DNA of 64,000 nucleotides from Chloroflexota bacterium (GTDB taxonomy: Bacteria > Chloroflexota > Anaerolineae > Anaerolineales > Villigracilaceae). The notes beneath the pieces were generated by a model. The model saw nothing but the letters and a program-made list of their open reading frames with translations. It was not told the origin of the DNA and searched no databases. Each line of letters opens with the position of its first letter. The stretch's first letter is position 1. The stretch spans positions 21,207-85,206 of the forward strand of contig JACRBI010000013.1 of assembly GCA_016234495.1 (NCBI GenBank). The letters are read 5' to 3'. The position numbers were made by a program, and so were the translations under genes. This document shows, piece by piece, positions 42,678 through 51,712 of this stretch.

Positions 42678-43799
42678 ATGATTCCAGGGCTTGATGGTTT
42701 GCGCGCAATCGCGTTTTTGTTGGTTTTTGCTTTTCACACAGACTACCTGGAATTTGGGTGGGTGGGTGTTCAGCTTTTCTTTGTGCTCTCGGGGTTTTTG
42801 ATCACATCCATTCTTGTGAAAATGAAGCAGGATTTGCCGCCGCAGCAATATTTTGTGAAGTTTTACGGCAGGCGCCTGTTGCGGATTTTTCCGCTGTATT
42901 ATTTTTACCTGTTGTTGATGCTCGGCCTGACGGTTTATCTTGCTTCCATTGGATTTAAACCCGGCGTCATGAAGTTGTTCCAAACACAGCTGCCTTATGC
43001 GCTTGGATATATCTATAATTTTCATTATGCAAGCCTGGAATACCGTCACCTATACTTTCTAGTCCACTTTTGGTCATTATCTGTGGAAGAGCAGTTTTAT
43101 GTTTTTTGGCCGTTATTAATTATTTTGACTCCTGAAAAAATGCGCAAATGGGTTTTTGTTGGAATAATATTTCTTGGCCCGCTGTTTCGCGTTCTGGTCA
43201 CGGTTGCATATCAATTCCCCCCTCTGCCATTTTTGAATGAATTGCCGTCAATGGGGCTTTACCCGCTAACGTTGACTCATATCGACGCGTTTGGGGTGGG
43301 GGCATTCATTGCGTGTTTCCCGATCCCTAAAGCGAAATCGCAGTTGATCGGCCTCACTTTTTTATTACCCATTACAGCGTTTTTGTGGCAATTTCTTGTT
43401 TCTGGGGCAGCAGGCTCGTTGGGCAGCCTTGGATTTCAATTCATCATGCCGTTGGGATATCAATATACGTGGGGGTATCTTGCTCTGAATTATTATTTCG
43501 CTGTTTTGGTTTATGCAGTTGCGAGGGAAGGTTTGTTTGCCGAGCACCTGGAAAACAGGGTATTAAAGTATTTGGGAAAGATTTCCTATGGCTTGTACGT
43601 GTATCACAATGGCGCGATCTGGTTTGCCAACCGTATTCGGGACGTAGGCATTGATGGGGATGCGGCAAAGCCGCTTTCTGCCCTTCTGGCGTTTGCGGCC
43701 TCGCTCCTTTTGGCCGTATTGACTTATCAGCTTATAGAAAAGCCTTTCCTTGGTCTAAAGGATCGCTATTTCCCGGTTTCGAAACGCGAGGCGCGCTGA
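42678..43799 (+). CDS. Membrane acyltransferase (acyltransferase-3 / OafA family)
   Basis: A 373-residue integral membrane protein of the AT3 family, which O-acylates surface sugars. IPGLDGLRAIAFLLVFAFH at the N-terminus carries the LDGLRA motif and catalytic-type His. VQLFFVLSGFLITSILV, FYGRRLLRIFPLYYFYLLL and WSLSVEEQFYVFWPLLII are conserved family segments. About ten membrane helices are expected. A TTG at 42669 is in frame, but it overlaps the -10, so ATG 42678 is preferred. It stands alone between dnaA and rpsB; the acceptor is unknown. Confidence 0.9.
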   Translation: MIPGLDGLRAIAFLLVFAFHTDYLEFGWVGVQLFFVLSGFLITSILVKMKQDLPPQQYFVKFYGRRLLRIFPLYYFYLLLMLGLTVYLASIGFKPGVMKLFQTQLPYALGYIYNFHYASLEYRHLYFLVHFWSLSVEEQFYVFWPLLIILTPEKMRKWVFVGIIFLGPLFRVLVTVAYQFPPLPFLNELPSMGLYPLTLTHIDAFGVGAFIACFPIPKAKSQLIGLTFLLPITAFLWQFLVSGAAGSLGSLGFQFIMPLGYQYTWGYLALNYYFAVLVYAVAREGLFAEHLENRVLKYLGKISYGLYVYHNGAIWFANRIRDVGIDGDAAKPLSALLAFAASLLLAVLTYQLIEKPFLGLKDRYFPVSKREAR

Positions 43800-43888
43800 T
43801 CTTTTTTGACGTGTGAAAATGTCTTTCGTTTTTGCAACCAGTTTACGGGTCGGAAGAGAAGCGGCGGAATTCTGTCAAAAAATCCTGT

Positions 43889-44052
43889 GGTATAATCCCG
43901 CCGCTTTGAAAAAAAGCACATCCTGCCCGGGACGGGCAATAAGCGTCCCTGAGCGGGTTAGGTCGAAAGACCATACCCCCGCTAAACTCATTTCGTTCCG
44001 CACCGATCTTTGAATTGCGTGTTGGAGAACGACACAAGTTAAGGAGTATTAA
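43889..44052 (+). promoter_or_regulatory. Promoter and structured leader of rpsB
   Basis: An extended -10, TGGTATAAT (43888-43896), predicts a leader of about 150 bases. Two hairpins stand out. TGCCC and GGGCA enclose GGGAC near 43923-43938. A longer one has AGCGGG (43952-43957) pairing with CCCGCT (43978-43983), and inside it GGTC-GAAA-GACC capped by a GNRA tetraloop. Ribosomal protein S2 is known to autoregulate rpsB-tsf in several phyla through leader structures; whether this one binds S2 is inference. Confidence 0.5.
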
Positions 44053-44955
44053 ATGGCTGTCATTTCCATGAAAGCCCTGCTTGAGAGCGGCGTCCACTTC
44101 GGGCATCGCACCAACAAGTGGGACCCCCGTATGAAACCGTACATCTTCACCGAGCGTAACGGTATTCATATTATTGACCTGCAACAGACTGTCAAGCTGT
44201 TGAACCAGGGTTACAACACCATTCGCGATGCAGTCGCCAATGGCGGTACGATCCTGTTCGTTGGCACCAAGCGTCAGGCACAGGAGACCGTGGCTGAAGA
44301 GGCTGCCCGCTGCGGTATGCCGTACGTCACCGAGCGCTGGATGGGTGGTATGCTCACAAACTGGAGCACCATGTTCAAACGCATCCAGGAATTGGAGCGC
44401 CTCGAAAAATTGCGCGACACGGATGAGATCAACCGCCTGACCAAAAAGGAAGGCTTGCTGATCCAACGCGATATTACCCGCCTCTCGACCCGCCTGTCTG
44501 GTTCACGCATTATGAAGCGCCGCCCCGATATGCTTTTCATCATTGATGTGGGACGCGAAGAAGCCGCAGTCAAAGAAGCCAACCTGCTCAAGATTCCGAT
44601 CGTGGCTCTGGTGGATACGAACTGCAACCCGCAGAATGTTGATTATGTGATCCCGTCCAATGATGATGCCATCCGCGCCATCAAGCTGTTGGTTGCCAAA
44701 GTTGCGGATGCCGTGCTCGAAGGCAAGGCGATGCGTAAGGAAGATGAACCTGAACTGGCTGACGAAGCCAAGGCTGAAGCCAAGCCCCGCACTCGCGGTC
44801 CCCGCAAGCCTGTTGTTGAAACTGATCAGGATGAGAATGAAGACATCCTGTTGGGCGAATCCACTCTGGCGAAGTTGAATGTCAGCCGCAAGGCGGATGA
44901 GGCTCCTGCCGCGAGTGATGCTCCCGCCGCTGATACTGCCCCGGCAACAGAATAA
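44053..44955 (+). CDS. rpsB: 30S ribosomal protein S2
   Basis: A 300-residue S2. LLESGVHFGHRTNKWDPRMKPYIFTERNGIHIIDL at the start and PDMLFIIDVGREEAAVKEANLL with VALVDTNCNP later are conserved. The last 65 residues form an Ala/Glu/Asp-rich tail (EDEPELADEAKAEAKP...), longer than in E. coli (241). It is followed by tsf after 25 bases, the universal pair. Confidence 0.96.
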   Translation: MAVISMKALLESGVHFGHRTNKWDPRMKPYIFTERNGIHIIDLQQTVKLLNQGYNTIRDAVANGGTILFVGTKRQAQETVAEEAARCGMPYVTERWMGGMLTNWSTMFKRIQELERLEKLRDTDEINRLTKKEGLLIQRDITRLSTRLSGSRIMKRRPDMLFIIDVGREEAAVKEANLLKIPIVALVDTNCNPQNVDYVIPSNDDAIRAIKLLVAKVADAVLEGKAMRKEDEPELADEAKAEAKPRTRGPRKPVVETDQDENEDILLGESTLAKLNVSRKADEAPAASDAPAADTAPATE

Positions 44956-44980
44956 TCAATAAAAAATTAAGGATAGCGAA

Positions 44981-45586
44981 ATGGAAATAACAACACAGAT
45001 GATCAAGGAATTGCGCGCAGCGACCAGCGCCCCCATGCTGGACTGCCGCAAAGCCTTGCAGGAAGCCGACGGTGATTATCAGAAGGCAGTTGACTGGCTG
45101 CGTGAAAAAGGCATGGCTACCGCCGCCAAACGCGCCGACCGCACTGCTTCAAACGGTGTCGTGGAAATGTATTCCCACGGCGGCGGGCGCGTGGGCGTGA
45201 TGGTGGAAGTGAACTGCGAAACCGACTTTGTCGCCCGCGCTGAACAATTCCGCAACCTTGCGCACGAGATCGCTTTGCAGATTGCGGCCAGCGCGCCAAA
45301 ATATGTCACTGCCGATGAGATTCCCGCAGCCGAGCTTGAACACGAAAAAGAGATCGCGCGCGCGCGCGCCATCGAAGAAGGCAAGCCCGAGGCTGTGATG
45401 TCGAAGATCGTGGATGGTCGTGTTGAGAAATACAAGGATGAAGTCTGCCTTTTGCGCCAGACCTACATCCGCGATGAAACGCTCACGATTGAAAAACTGA
45501 TTTTGCAAAATGTCGCAGCCATCGGCGAGAGTGTGATCGTTCGTCGTTTCCAGCGCTGGGAATTGGGTGAAAGCACGAATCAATAA
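44981..45586 (+). CDS. tsf: Translation elongation factor Ts (short form)
   Basis: A 201-residue EF-Ts that recharges EF-Tu with GTP. The UBA-like N-terminus MIKELRAATSAPMLDCRKALQEADGD and the EF-Tu-contact motif CETDFVARAEQFRNLAHEIALQIA are present. It lacks one of the core subdomains of the E. coli protein (283 residues), like the forms in Thermus, cyanobacteria and many Chloroflexota. A terminator follows. Confidence 0.95.
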   Translation: MEITTQMIKELRAATSAPMLDCRKALQEADGDYQKAVDWLREKGMATAAKRADRTASNGVVEMYSHGGGRVGVMVEVNCETDFVARAEQFRNLAHEIALQIAASAPKYVTADEIPAAELEHEKEIARARAIEEGKPEAVMSKIVDGRVEKYKDEVCLLRQTYIRDETLTIEKLILQNVAAIGESVIVRRFQRWELGESTNQ

Positions 45587-45593
45587 ATAGTTT

Positions 45594-45622
45594 AAGAGCC
45601 AGCCTTCGGGTTGGCTCTTTTT
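45594..45622 (+). terminator. Intrinsic terminator after tsf
   Basis: AAGAGCCA at 45594-45601 pairs with TGGCTCTT at 45612-45619, loop with TTCGGG, then T-rich sequence. Confidence 0.88.
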
Positions 45623-45654
45623 ATAATGGTACAAGAATCATTATGGAGGCATGA

Positions 45655-46371
<717 letters not shown>

Positions 46372-46398
46372 AGCGCTGCTGGCTGCTGACATTTACTT

Positions 46399-46442
46399 CT
46401 TTCCTCTTTCCACAAAAAAACAGAAGGAGGAAAGTTTTATTA
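46399..46442 (+). terminator. Probable terminator after pyrH
   Basis: CTTTCCTC at 46399-46406 pairs with GAGGAAAG at 46427-46434, with a long A-rich loop and TTTTATT behind. Confidence 0.6.
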
Positions 46443-46640
46443 CTTGAGAGCCTCTCAATTTTTTACATTTCCTCTCGCTTATTTGCACTCCCATAGCACA
46501 AATTCTTGTTTTAAGGTATCCTTGCGATGTAATTATTTTTTACAAAGTGCCGCATGGAATGCCGGATCAAGATAATGTTCATAACGTACTTTTCTTTTGC
46601 GAGTCTGGCAATCTATACAACAAGCGGTAGGAGGAAGACA

Positions 46641-47210
46641 GTGAGCACCGACGAAATTAAAGATCTTTTGAAAGACGCTGATTCCCGTATGCGCGGCGCG
46701 ATCCAATCTCTTTCGGATGATCTTGCCGGCATCCGTACAGGCCGGGCCAGCCCCGCGCTGGTGGAAAGACTTTCAGTGGAATATTACGGCACGCCGACCC
46801 ACCTCATGCAGCTTGCATCCATCAGTGTGCCGGAACCCCGCTCGTTGCTGATCAAGCCATTTGACGCCGGTTCCATCAAGGATATTGAAAGGGCGATTCG
46901 CGCCTCCAACCTTGGGCTGAATCCCAATTCTGATGGAAAGGTCATCCATTTGAATTTGCCCCCGCTCGACGAGGAGCGTCGCCGCGACCTGGTCAAGCAG
47001 ATGCATCATCGCCTCGAGGAAGCGCGCGTCGCAGTGCGCAACATCCGCCGCGACTTGCACAACGACCTGCGCGATTATGAAAAAGAAAAGTTGATCACCG
47101 AAGATGACCTCAAGCGCGGTGAAGAAGACCTGCAAAAACTTACCGATAAATTTGTTGAGGATATTGCCAGGCACGGCTATAACAAAGAAAAAGAAATCAT
47201 GGAAGTGTAG
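46641..47210 (+). CDS. frr: Ribosome recycling factor
   Basis: A 189-residue RRF that splits post-termination ribosomes with EF-G. DLAGIRTGRASPALVERLSVEYYGTPT and RSLLIKPFDAGSIKDIERAIRASNLGLNP are canonical, as is the C-terminal IRRDLHNDLRDYEKEKLITEDD. An in-frame extension opens at 46554, but GTG 46641 follows AGGAGG (46629-46634) by six bases and gives the standard length. Confidence 0.95.
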   Translation: MSTDEIKDLLKDADSRMRGAIQSLSDDLAGIRTGRASPALVERLSVEYYGTPTHLMQLASISVPEPRSLLIKPFDAGSIKDIERAIRASNLGLNPNSDGKVIHLNLPPLDEERRRDLVKQMHHRLEEARVAVRNIRRDLHNDLRDYEKEKLITEDDLKRGEEDLQKLTDKFVEDIARHGYNKEKEIMEV

Positions 47211-47262
47211 TTACATCTGCCTTCGAGATGCCATGCTTGGCATTGAAAAGAGTATTTAACAC

Positions 47263-48009
47263 ATGGCTGAAACCCCGACCGCAATCCCTCTTGAAAAAAT
47301 TCCACAACACGTTGCCATGATCATGGACGGTAATGGACGCTGGGCGCTTCAACGCGGACTGCCGCGCCTGGCAGGGCACAAAGCCGGCACAGAAAACCTG
47401 CGCCGTGTCATCCGTGCCAGCGTTGAGTTTGGGGTTAAATATCTCACCATCTATGCTTTTTCCACAGAGAATTGGGGGCGTCCACCGGAGGAAGTCAAAG
47501 GGCTGATGTACATCCTCGAAGATGTGATCGACCGCGAGTTGAACGAGCTTCATAAGGAAGGGGTTCAGTTGCGCCACATCGGACGGCTGGAACGCCTTGC
47601 GCCTTCGCTTCAGGGAAAAGTTCTGAGCGCAATCGATGTGACAAAGAATAATGATCGTTTGATTCTAAATATTGCCTTCAACTATGGCGGGCGGGATGAA
47701 ATTGTGCAGGCCATTCAGCGCATGATGAAAGACGGCGTGCCTCCCGAAAAAGTCACGGATGAATTGGTCAGCCAGTATTTATATACTGCGGGTGTGCCTG
47801 ACCCTGACCTCATCATCCGCACTTCCGGCGAACTGCGCGTGAGCAATTTCCTCATCTGGCAGGCCGCCTACTCCGAATGGTATATCACGCCGACCTTCTG
47901 GCCTGATTTTGATAAAGCAGAATATCACCACGCTTTGGAGTCTTTTGCCCAGCGTGACAGACGTTACGGAAAGGTATCTTCGGGGGAACTTCAGGAATCC
48001 AATGCGTAG
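47263..48009 (+). CDS. uppS: Undecaprenyl diphosphate synthase
   Basis: A 248-residue cis-prenyltransferase that makes the C55 lipid carrier for cell-wall synthesis. HVAMIMDGNGRWALQRGLPRLAGHKAG holds the catalytic Asp. LTIYAFSTENWGRP, FNYGGRDEIVQA and PDLIIRTSGELRVSNFLIWQAAYSEWY are family signatures. It overlaps cdsA by 8 bases. Confidence 0.96.
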   Translation: MAETPTAIPLEKIPQHVAMIMDGNGRWALQRGLPRLAGHKAGTENLRRVIRASVEFGVKYLTIYAFSTENWGRPPEEVKGLMYILEDVIDRELNELHKEGVQLRHIGRLERLAPSLQGKVLSAIDVTKNNDRLILNIAFNYGGRDEIVQAIQRMMKDGVPPEKVTDELVSQYLYTAGVPDPDLIIRTSGELRVSNFLIWQAAYSEWYITPTFWPDFDKAEYHHALESFAQRDRRYGKVSSGELQESNA

Positions 48010-48814
48010 AAGGCTTATCACAGCACTGGGGCTCGCGTTGATCGGGGTGCCCGCCATCATATTTGGCGGCATCTTTTATTATTTGCTGCTGGGCACTTTT
48101 GTGATCGGCGCAGCCTGGGAATATGTGCATTTATTCAAAGCGGTGAAACTGGAGCCGCAACTCCACATAACGATGGGCGGAGTTGCGCTAGTCACCGTCA
48201 CACGCATGTTTTTGCCTGAGTACGCACAACCAGCTTTTGCTGTGTCCATCCTGGCGGCGATGGCTTATCACCTCTTGATGTATGAGCGCGGACGTGACCA
48301 GTCCGCGCTTGATTTTGCAGTCACCGTTGGCGGCATCACCTACATCGGCTTTATCGGCGGCTACCTCTTCGATCTGCGGAATCTTCCAGAAGGCGGCTGG
48401 TGGTTCATGCTGGTCATGTTCTGCGTTTGGGCAGGCGACTCGGGCGCATACTCCATCGGCAGGGCGTACGGAAAACATAAAATGGCGCCGCGTCTCAGCC
48501 CCAAGAAAAGCTGGGAAGGTTATGCGGCCAGCGTTTTCACAGGCATGGCTACTGGTGGTTTTTACGTTTGGGTCTTCAAGACCTTTGGAAGCCTGACCAG
48601 CGACATCACCATCTGGCAGGGCGCGCTCCTCGGACTATTACTTGGCAGCCTGCCGCCTCTGGGTGACCTCGGCGAGAGCATGATCAAGCGGCAATCGGGC
48701 ATCAAAGATTCAAGCGACATCATCCCCGGCCACGGCGGTTTTTTTGACCGCATCGACTCCTGGCTTTGGGGCGCGGTCATTGGTTATTATTTCCTCGTCT
48801 TCTTCATCTTATAA
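48002..48814 (+). CDS. cdsA: Phosphatidate cytidylyltransferase
   Basis: A 270-residue membrane enzyme that makes CDP-diacylglycerol for phospholipids. About seven to eight membrane helices start at residue 5 (LITALGLALIGVPAIIFGGIF). The C-terminal signature MIKRQSGIKDSSDIIPGHGG, then FFDRIDSW, is diagnostic. The start is ATG 48002, with AGGA 6 bases before it; an upstream in-frame extension inside uppS is not used. uppS-cdsA overlap and are co-transcribed. Confidence 0.94.
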   Translation: MRRRLITALGLALIGVPAIIFGGIFYYLLLGTFVIGAAWEYVHLFKAVKLEPQLHITMGGVALVTVTRMFLPEYAQPAFAVSILAAMAYHLLMYERGRDQSALDFAVTVGGITYIGFIGGYLFDLRNLPEGGWWFMLVMFCVWAGDSGAYSIGRAYGKHKMAPRLSPKKSWEGYAASVFTGMATGGFYVWVFKTFGSLTSDITIWQGALLGLLLGSLPPLGDLGESMIKRQSGIKDSSDIIPGHGGFFDRIDSWLWGAVIGYYFLVFFIL

Positions 48815-48830
48815 AATTTGGAGATTCTAA

Positions 48831-49823
48831 ATGACAGTCCTTGGCGCTACTCCCACCCGTAACCTCGCGCTTGAATTGGCGCGTGTCACCGAAGCCGCGG
48901 CAATGCTGGCAGGCCGCTATATGGGACGAGGAGATAAAGAAGGGGCAGATCAGGCCGCAGTTAATGCGATGCGCTTAGTCCTCGGCACAGTGGACATGAA
49001 CGGAGTCATCGTCATCGGAGAAGGCGAGAAGGATAAAGCGCCGATGCTCTTCAATGGTGAAAAGGTTGGCAACGGTTCAGAACCTGACGTGGATGTGGCA
49101 GTGGACCCAATTGACGGCACCCGCCCTTTGGCATTTGGCCGCTCAAACTCGCTGGCCATGGTCGCCGTCGCCCCGCGTGGAGCAATGTTTGACCCCGGGC
49201 CATTCCTATACATGAATAAGATCGCCGTCGGCCCCGAGTCCAAGGGGAAGATCGATATTGAAAAACCAGTTTCAGAAAACCTGAAAGCCATAGCCAAAGC
49301 CAAGGGAAAAGCCGTGGAAGACCTGACAACGATCATCCTTGACCGCCCGCGGCACGATGAAATGATCGCCGAGATCCGCAAAGCCGGCGCGCGCATCCGC
49401 GAAATTCCCGACGGCGATGTGGCCGCCGCATTAATGACCGCCTGGCCCGACTCAGGCGTGGATGTTTTGTTCGGCATCGGCGGCACGCCGGAAGGCGTCA
49501 TCACCGCCTGCGCCCTGCGCGCGATGGGCGGCGAAATTCAGGGCAAGCTTTTTGCGCGCGACGAGCATGAATTACGACGCGGACGCGAAGCAGGTTATGA
49601 TTTCGACAAGATCCTGACCATGAACGATCTGGTTTCATCCGAAGATGTGTTCTTTGCCACGACCGGCATCACAGACGGCGAACTGCTTCAAGGCGTCCGG
49701 TATTATGGCGATCACATCACCACCGAAAGCCTCGTGGTGCGCGGGCTGACCGGCACCATCCGCCGCATCCACGCCACCCACTCCACAGGCAAGTTGGATA
49801 ACCTAAGCGCGATCCATTATTAA
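48831..49823 (+). CDS. glpX: Class II fructose-1,6-bisphosphatase GlpX
   Basis: A 330-residue GlpX that removes the 1-phosphate of fructose-1,6-bisphosphate in gluconeogenesis. VNAMRLVLGTVDMNGVIVIGEGEKDKAPML and the metal site AVDPIDGTRPLAFGR are clear. SGVDVLFGIGGTPEGVITACALRAMGGEIQGKL and FATTGITDGELLQGVR are typical. It lies 16 bases after cdsA and ends with a strong terminator, so it is the last gene of the frr-uppS-cdsA run. Confidence 0.95.
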   Translation: MTVLGATPTRNLALELARVTEAAAMLAGRYMGRGDKEGADQAAVNAMRLVLGTVDMNGVIVIGEGEKDKAPMLFNGEKVGNGSEPDVDVAVDPIDGTRPLAFGRSNSLAMVAVAPRGAMFDPGPFLYMNKIAVGPESKGKIDIEKPVSENLKAIAKAKGKAVEDLTTIILDRPRHDEMIAEIRKAGARIREIPDGDVAAALMTAWPDSGVDVLFGIGGTPEGVITACALRAMGGEIQGKLFARDEHELRRGREAGYDFDKILTMNDLVSSEDVFFATTGITDGELLQGVRYYGDHITTESLVVRGLTGTIRRIHATHSTGKLDNLSAIHY

Positions 49824-49868
49824 ATTCTGGGTTGCATCAGCTTGCAGGTGCAGCTTCTTTTCATAGCG

Positions 49869-49902
49869 AAATATTCCCGCGCACTGCGGGAATATTTTTA
49901 TA
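49869..49902 (+). terminator. Intrinsic terminator after glpX
   Basis: AAATATTCCCGC at 49869-49880 pairs perfectly over 12 bp with GCGGGAATATTT at 49886-49897, loop GCACT, followed by TTATAAA. Confidence 0.9.
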
Positions 49903-49921
49903 AACTCTTACACTCCTCTTA

Positions 49922-49951
49922 TTGACGCTCTTCATTTTTGCATGTTAGACT
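49922..49951 (+). promoter_or_regulatory. Candidate promoter of the hrcA operon
   Basis: TTGACG at 49922-49927, 18 bases, then TAGACT at 49946-49951 with an upstream TG. Initiation would be about 3-6 bases before ATG 49962, nearly leaderless; no Shine-Dalgarno is visible. No perfect CIRCE operator (TTAGCACTC-N9-GAGTGCTAA) is found, only a half-like TTACACTC at 49908-49915. Confidence 0.45.
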
Positions 49952-49961
49952 ATGAGCCGCC

Positions 49962-51008
49962 ATGCCCGAACTTACCGAAAGACAGCGAACCATCCTTGTG
50001 CTTCTCATTCGCGACTATATTGAGACAGCACAGCCCGTCGGCTCAAAGCGACTGGTGGAACGCTTCCATCTTGACCTGAGTCCGGCCACCGTCCGAAATG
50101 AAATGTCCGCGCTGACAGAGATGGGCTACCTAAGACAGCCCCACACATCCGCGGGACGTGTGCCAGCCGAAGAGGGTTATCGAATCTTTGTTGGGCAGAT
50201 GATGCAAAAAGCGGAGCTGCCCACCTCGGTGCAGAACACCATCTCGCATCAATTCTTTCAGGCGCGTCCCGATGTCGAACAATGGATGACCCTGGCCGCT
50301 TCGGTGCTGGCGCATCAATCGCAGGGTGTGTCGCTGGTCACTGCGCCGCACGCAGAGATGATTCGATTCAAACACATTGAATTGATCTCCACGCAGGGGC
50401 GGCAGGTTTTGATGGTTCTGGTATTGGACGGCGGCGAAGTGAATCAGCAGGTTTTGACATTGGCCGAGCCTGTTACTCAAGATCGTTTAAGTCAGGCTGC
50501 CATGCGGCTCAACACCTTATTGGCCGGCCTTTCTGTCGATGCAATCGCCGCGCTGTCCTCCCGTACCGACACGCTCGAGCAGGACATCATCACCCTGTTG
50601 GTTCAAGATATGAGGCGCACATCTGAAAGCGCTTCGGGTGAAATTTACACCGACGGTCTTACCAACGTTTTGAGCGAACCCGAATTCGCAGAGTCATCTG
50701 ATGAAGCGCGCTGGGCATTGAAGTTGTTTGAAGAAAGATCAACCTTGCAGGGATTACTGGCGCGGGCTTCGAACAACAGCAGCGTCGGCGGCTTGCAGGT
50801 GCTGATCGGCGGCGCGGGCGGCTGGCAGGAACTCCGTCAGTGTTCGATGGTCATTGCCAGATACGGCGCGCCCGGTTTGGCAACAGGCACGCTCGGCGTT
50901 TTGGGACCGATGCGCATGTCCTATGCGCGCACGATTCCCACAGTGAGATATGTCGCCGGGTTGTTGAGCAACCTGGTGAACGATACGATAAATGCACGCG
51001 AAGCGTGA
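49962..51008 (+). CDS. hrcA: Heat-shock repressor HrcA
   Basis: A 348-residue repressor that binds CIRCE operators with help from GroEL. The N-terminal winged helix contains LTERQRTILVLLIRDYIETAQPVGSKRL, then SPATVRNEMSALTEMGYLRQPHTSAGRVPAEEGYR. The C-terminus has the ligand-type domain with MRMSYARTIPTVRYVAGLLSNL. It heads hrcA-grpE-dnaK-dnaJ, the classical order. Confidence 0.94.
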   Translation: MPELTERQRTILVLLIRDYIETAQPVGSKRLVERFHLDLSPATVRNEMSALTEMGYLRQPHTSAGRVPAEEGYRIFVGQMMQKAELPTSVQNTISHQFFQARPDVEQWMTLAASVLAHQSQGVSLVTAPHAEMIRFKHIELISTQGRQVLMVLVLDGGEVNQQVLTLAEPVTQDRLSQAAMRLNTLLAGLSVDAIAALSSRTDTLEQDIITLLVQDMRRTSESASGEIYTDGLTNVLSEPEFAESSDEARWALKLFEERSTLQGLLARASNNSSVGGLQVLIGGAGGWQELRQCSMVIARYGAPGLATGTLGVLGPMRMSYARTIPTVRYVAGLLSNLVNDTINAREA

Positions 51009-51070
51009 AGAATGCGGAATGCAGAAGCCAGACGCTAATTGCCAACCGCTAATAGCTACAAATTGAGAGT
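51009..51070 (+). repeat. Word-repeat gap between hrcA and grpE
   Basis: Imperfect repeated words GAATGCGGAATGCAGAA and CGCTAATTGCCAACCGCTAATAGCTA. The pattern is typical of dispersed, non-coding intergenic repeats. Confidence 0.45.
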
Positions 51071-51076
51071 GGAAGC

Positions 51077-51628
51077 ATGACCGAGAAGAAGAAGCACAAA
51101 CAGGAAGAAGAACTTAATGAGCCTCAACCCGCAGCGGAGGAAATGCCGGTTGTGACCGCGCAGGCCAACGCGGAGTGTGACGCGCTGAAAGCCCAATTGG
51201 CCGAGGCTGAATCCAAAGTGTCGGAATATAAAGATGGCTGGCAAAGGTCGCAGGCTGAGTTTCTGAATTATAAAAATCGAATCGCGCGCGATAACGAGAT
51301 GATGTACGCCTCGATGAAAGGCGACATCATCAAAAAAGTTTTGCCCGCGTTGGATGACCTTGAACGCGCGCTGCAAAACCGTCCTGCCGACGATGCGTGG
51401 GCGAGCGGCATTGAACTCATCGCGCGCAAATTGCAAAATATTATGGACGCTGAAGGCGTGAAGCGCATCGCGGCAGAGGGCGCGGTATTCGACCCGAACT
51501 TCCACGAAGCGATCTCGCATGAGCCGAGCGATGCTGTTGAAAGCGAACACGTGATCGCGGTCGTGCAAAATGGGTACATGCTTGGGGAAAGAGTCATTCG
51601 CCCCGCATTGGTGAGAGTGGCGCAGTGA
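51077..51628 (+). CDS. grpE: Nucleotide exchange factor GrpE
   Basis: A 183-residue GrpE that releases ADP from DnaK. A charged N-terminus leads into a long coiled coil (about residues 35-85: CDALKAQLAEAESKVSEYKD, then QRSQAEFLNYKNRIARD). The beta domain follows, with AEGAVFDPNFHEAISHEPS and GYMLGERVIRPALVRVA. GAGAGTGG precedes the ATG. Confidence 0.93.
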   Translation: MTEKKKHKQEEELNEPQPAAEEMPVVTAQANAECDALKAQLAEAESKVSEYKDGWQRSQAEFLNYKNRIARDNEMMYASMKGDIIKKVLPALDDLERALQNRPADDAWASGIELIARKLQNIMDAEGVKRIAAEGAVFDPNFHEAISHEPSDAVESEHVIAVVQNGYMLGERVIRPALVRVAQ

Positions 51629-51712
51629 GTTGGCAAGTTGACAAGTTGAAAGGTTTGCAGGTTAAACCTTATAACTTTCAAACCTTCAAACTTTCTTTTA
51701 AACGAGGAATTC
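51629..51712 (+). repeat. Word-repeat gap between grpE and dnaK
   Basis: Tandem near-copies of AAGTTGACAAGTTGAAAGGTTTG are followed by inverted counterparts (ACTTTCAAACCTTCAAACTTT). The two halves can fold into a hairpin of about 25 bp with mismatches. Confidence 0.55.

Noticed and set aside
48950..49504. 184-codon minus-strand frame inside glpX
   Set aside because: A shadow of a well-conserved gene on the other strand; low-complexity Ser/Pro/Thr composition.
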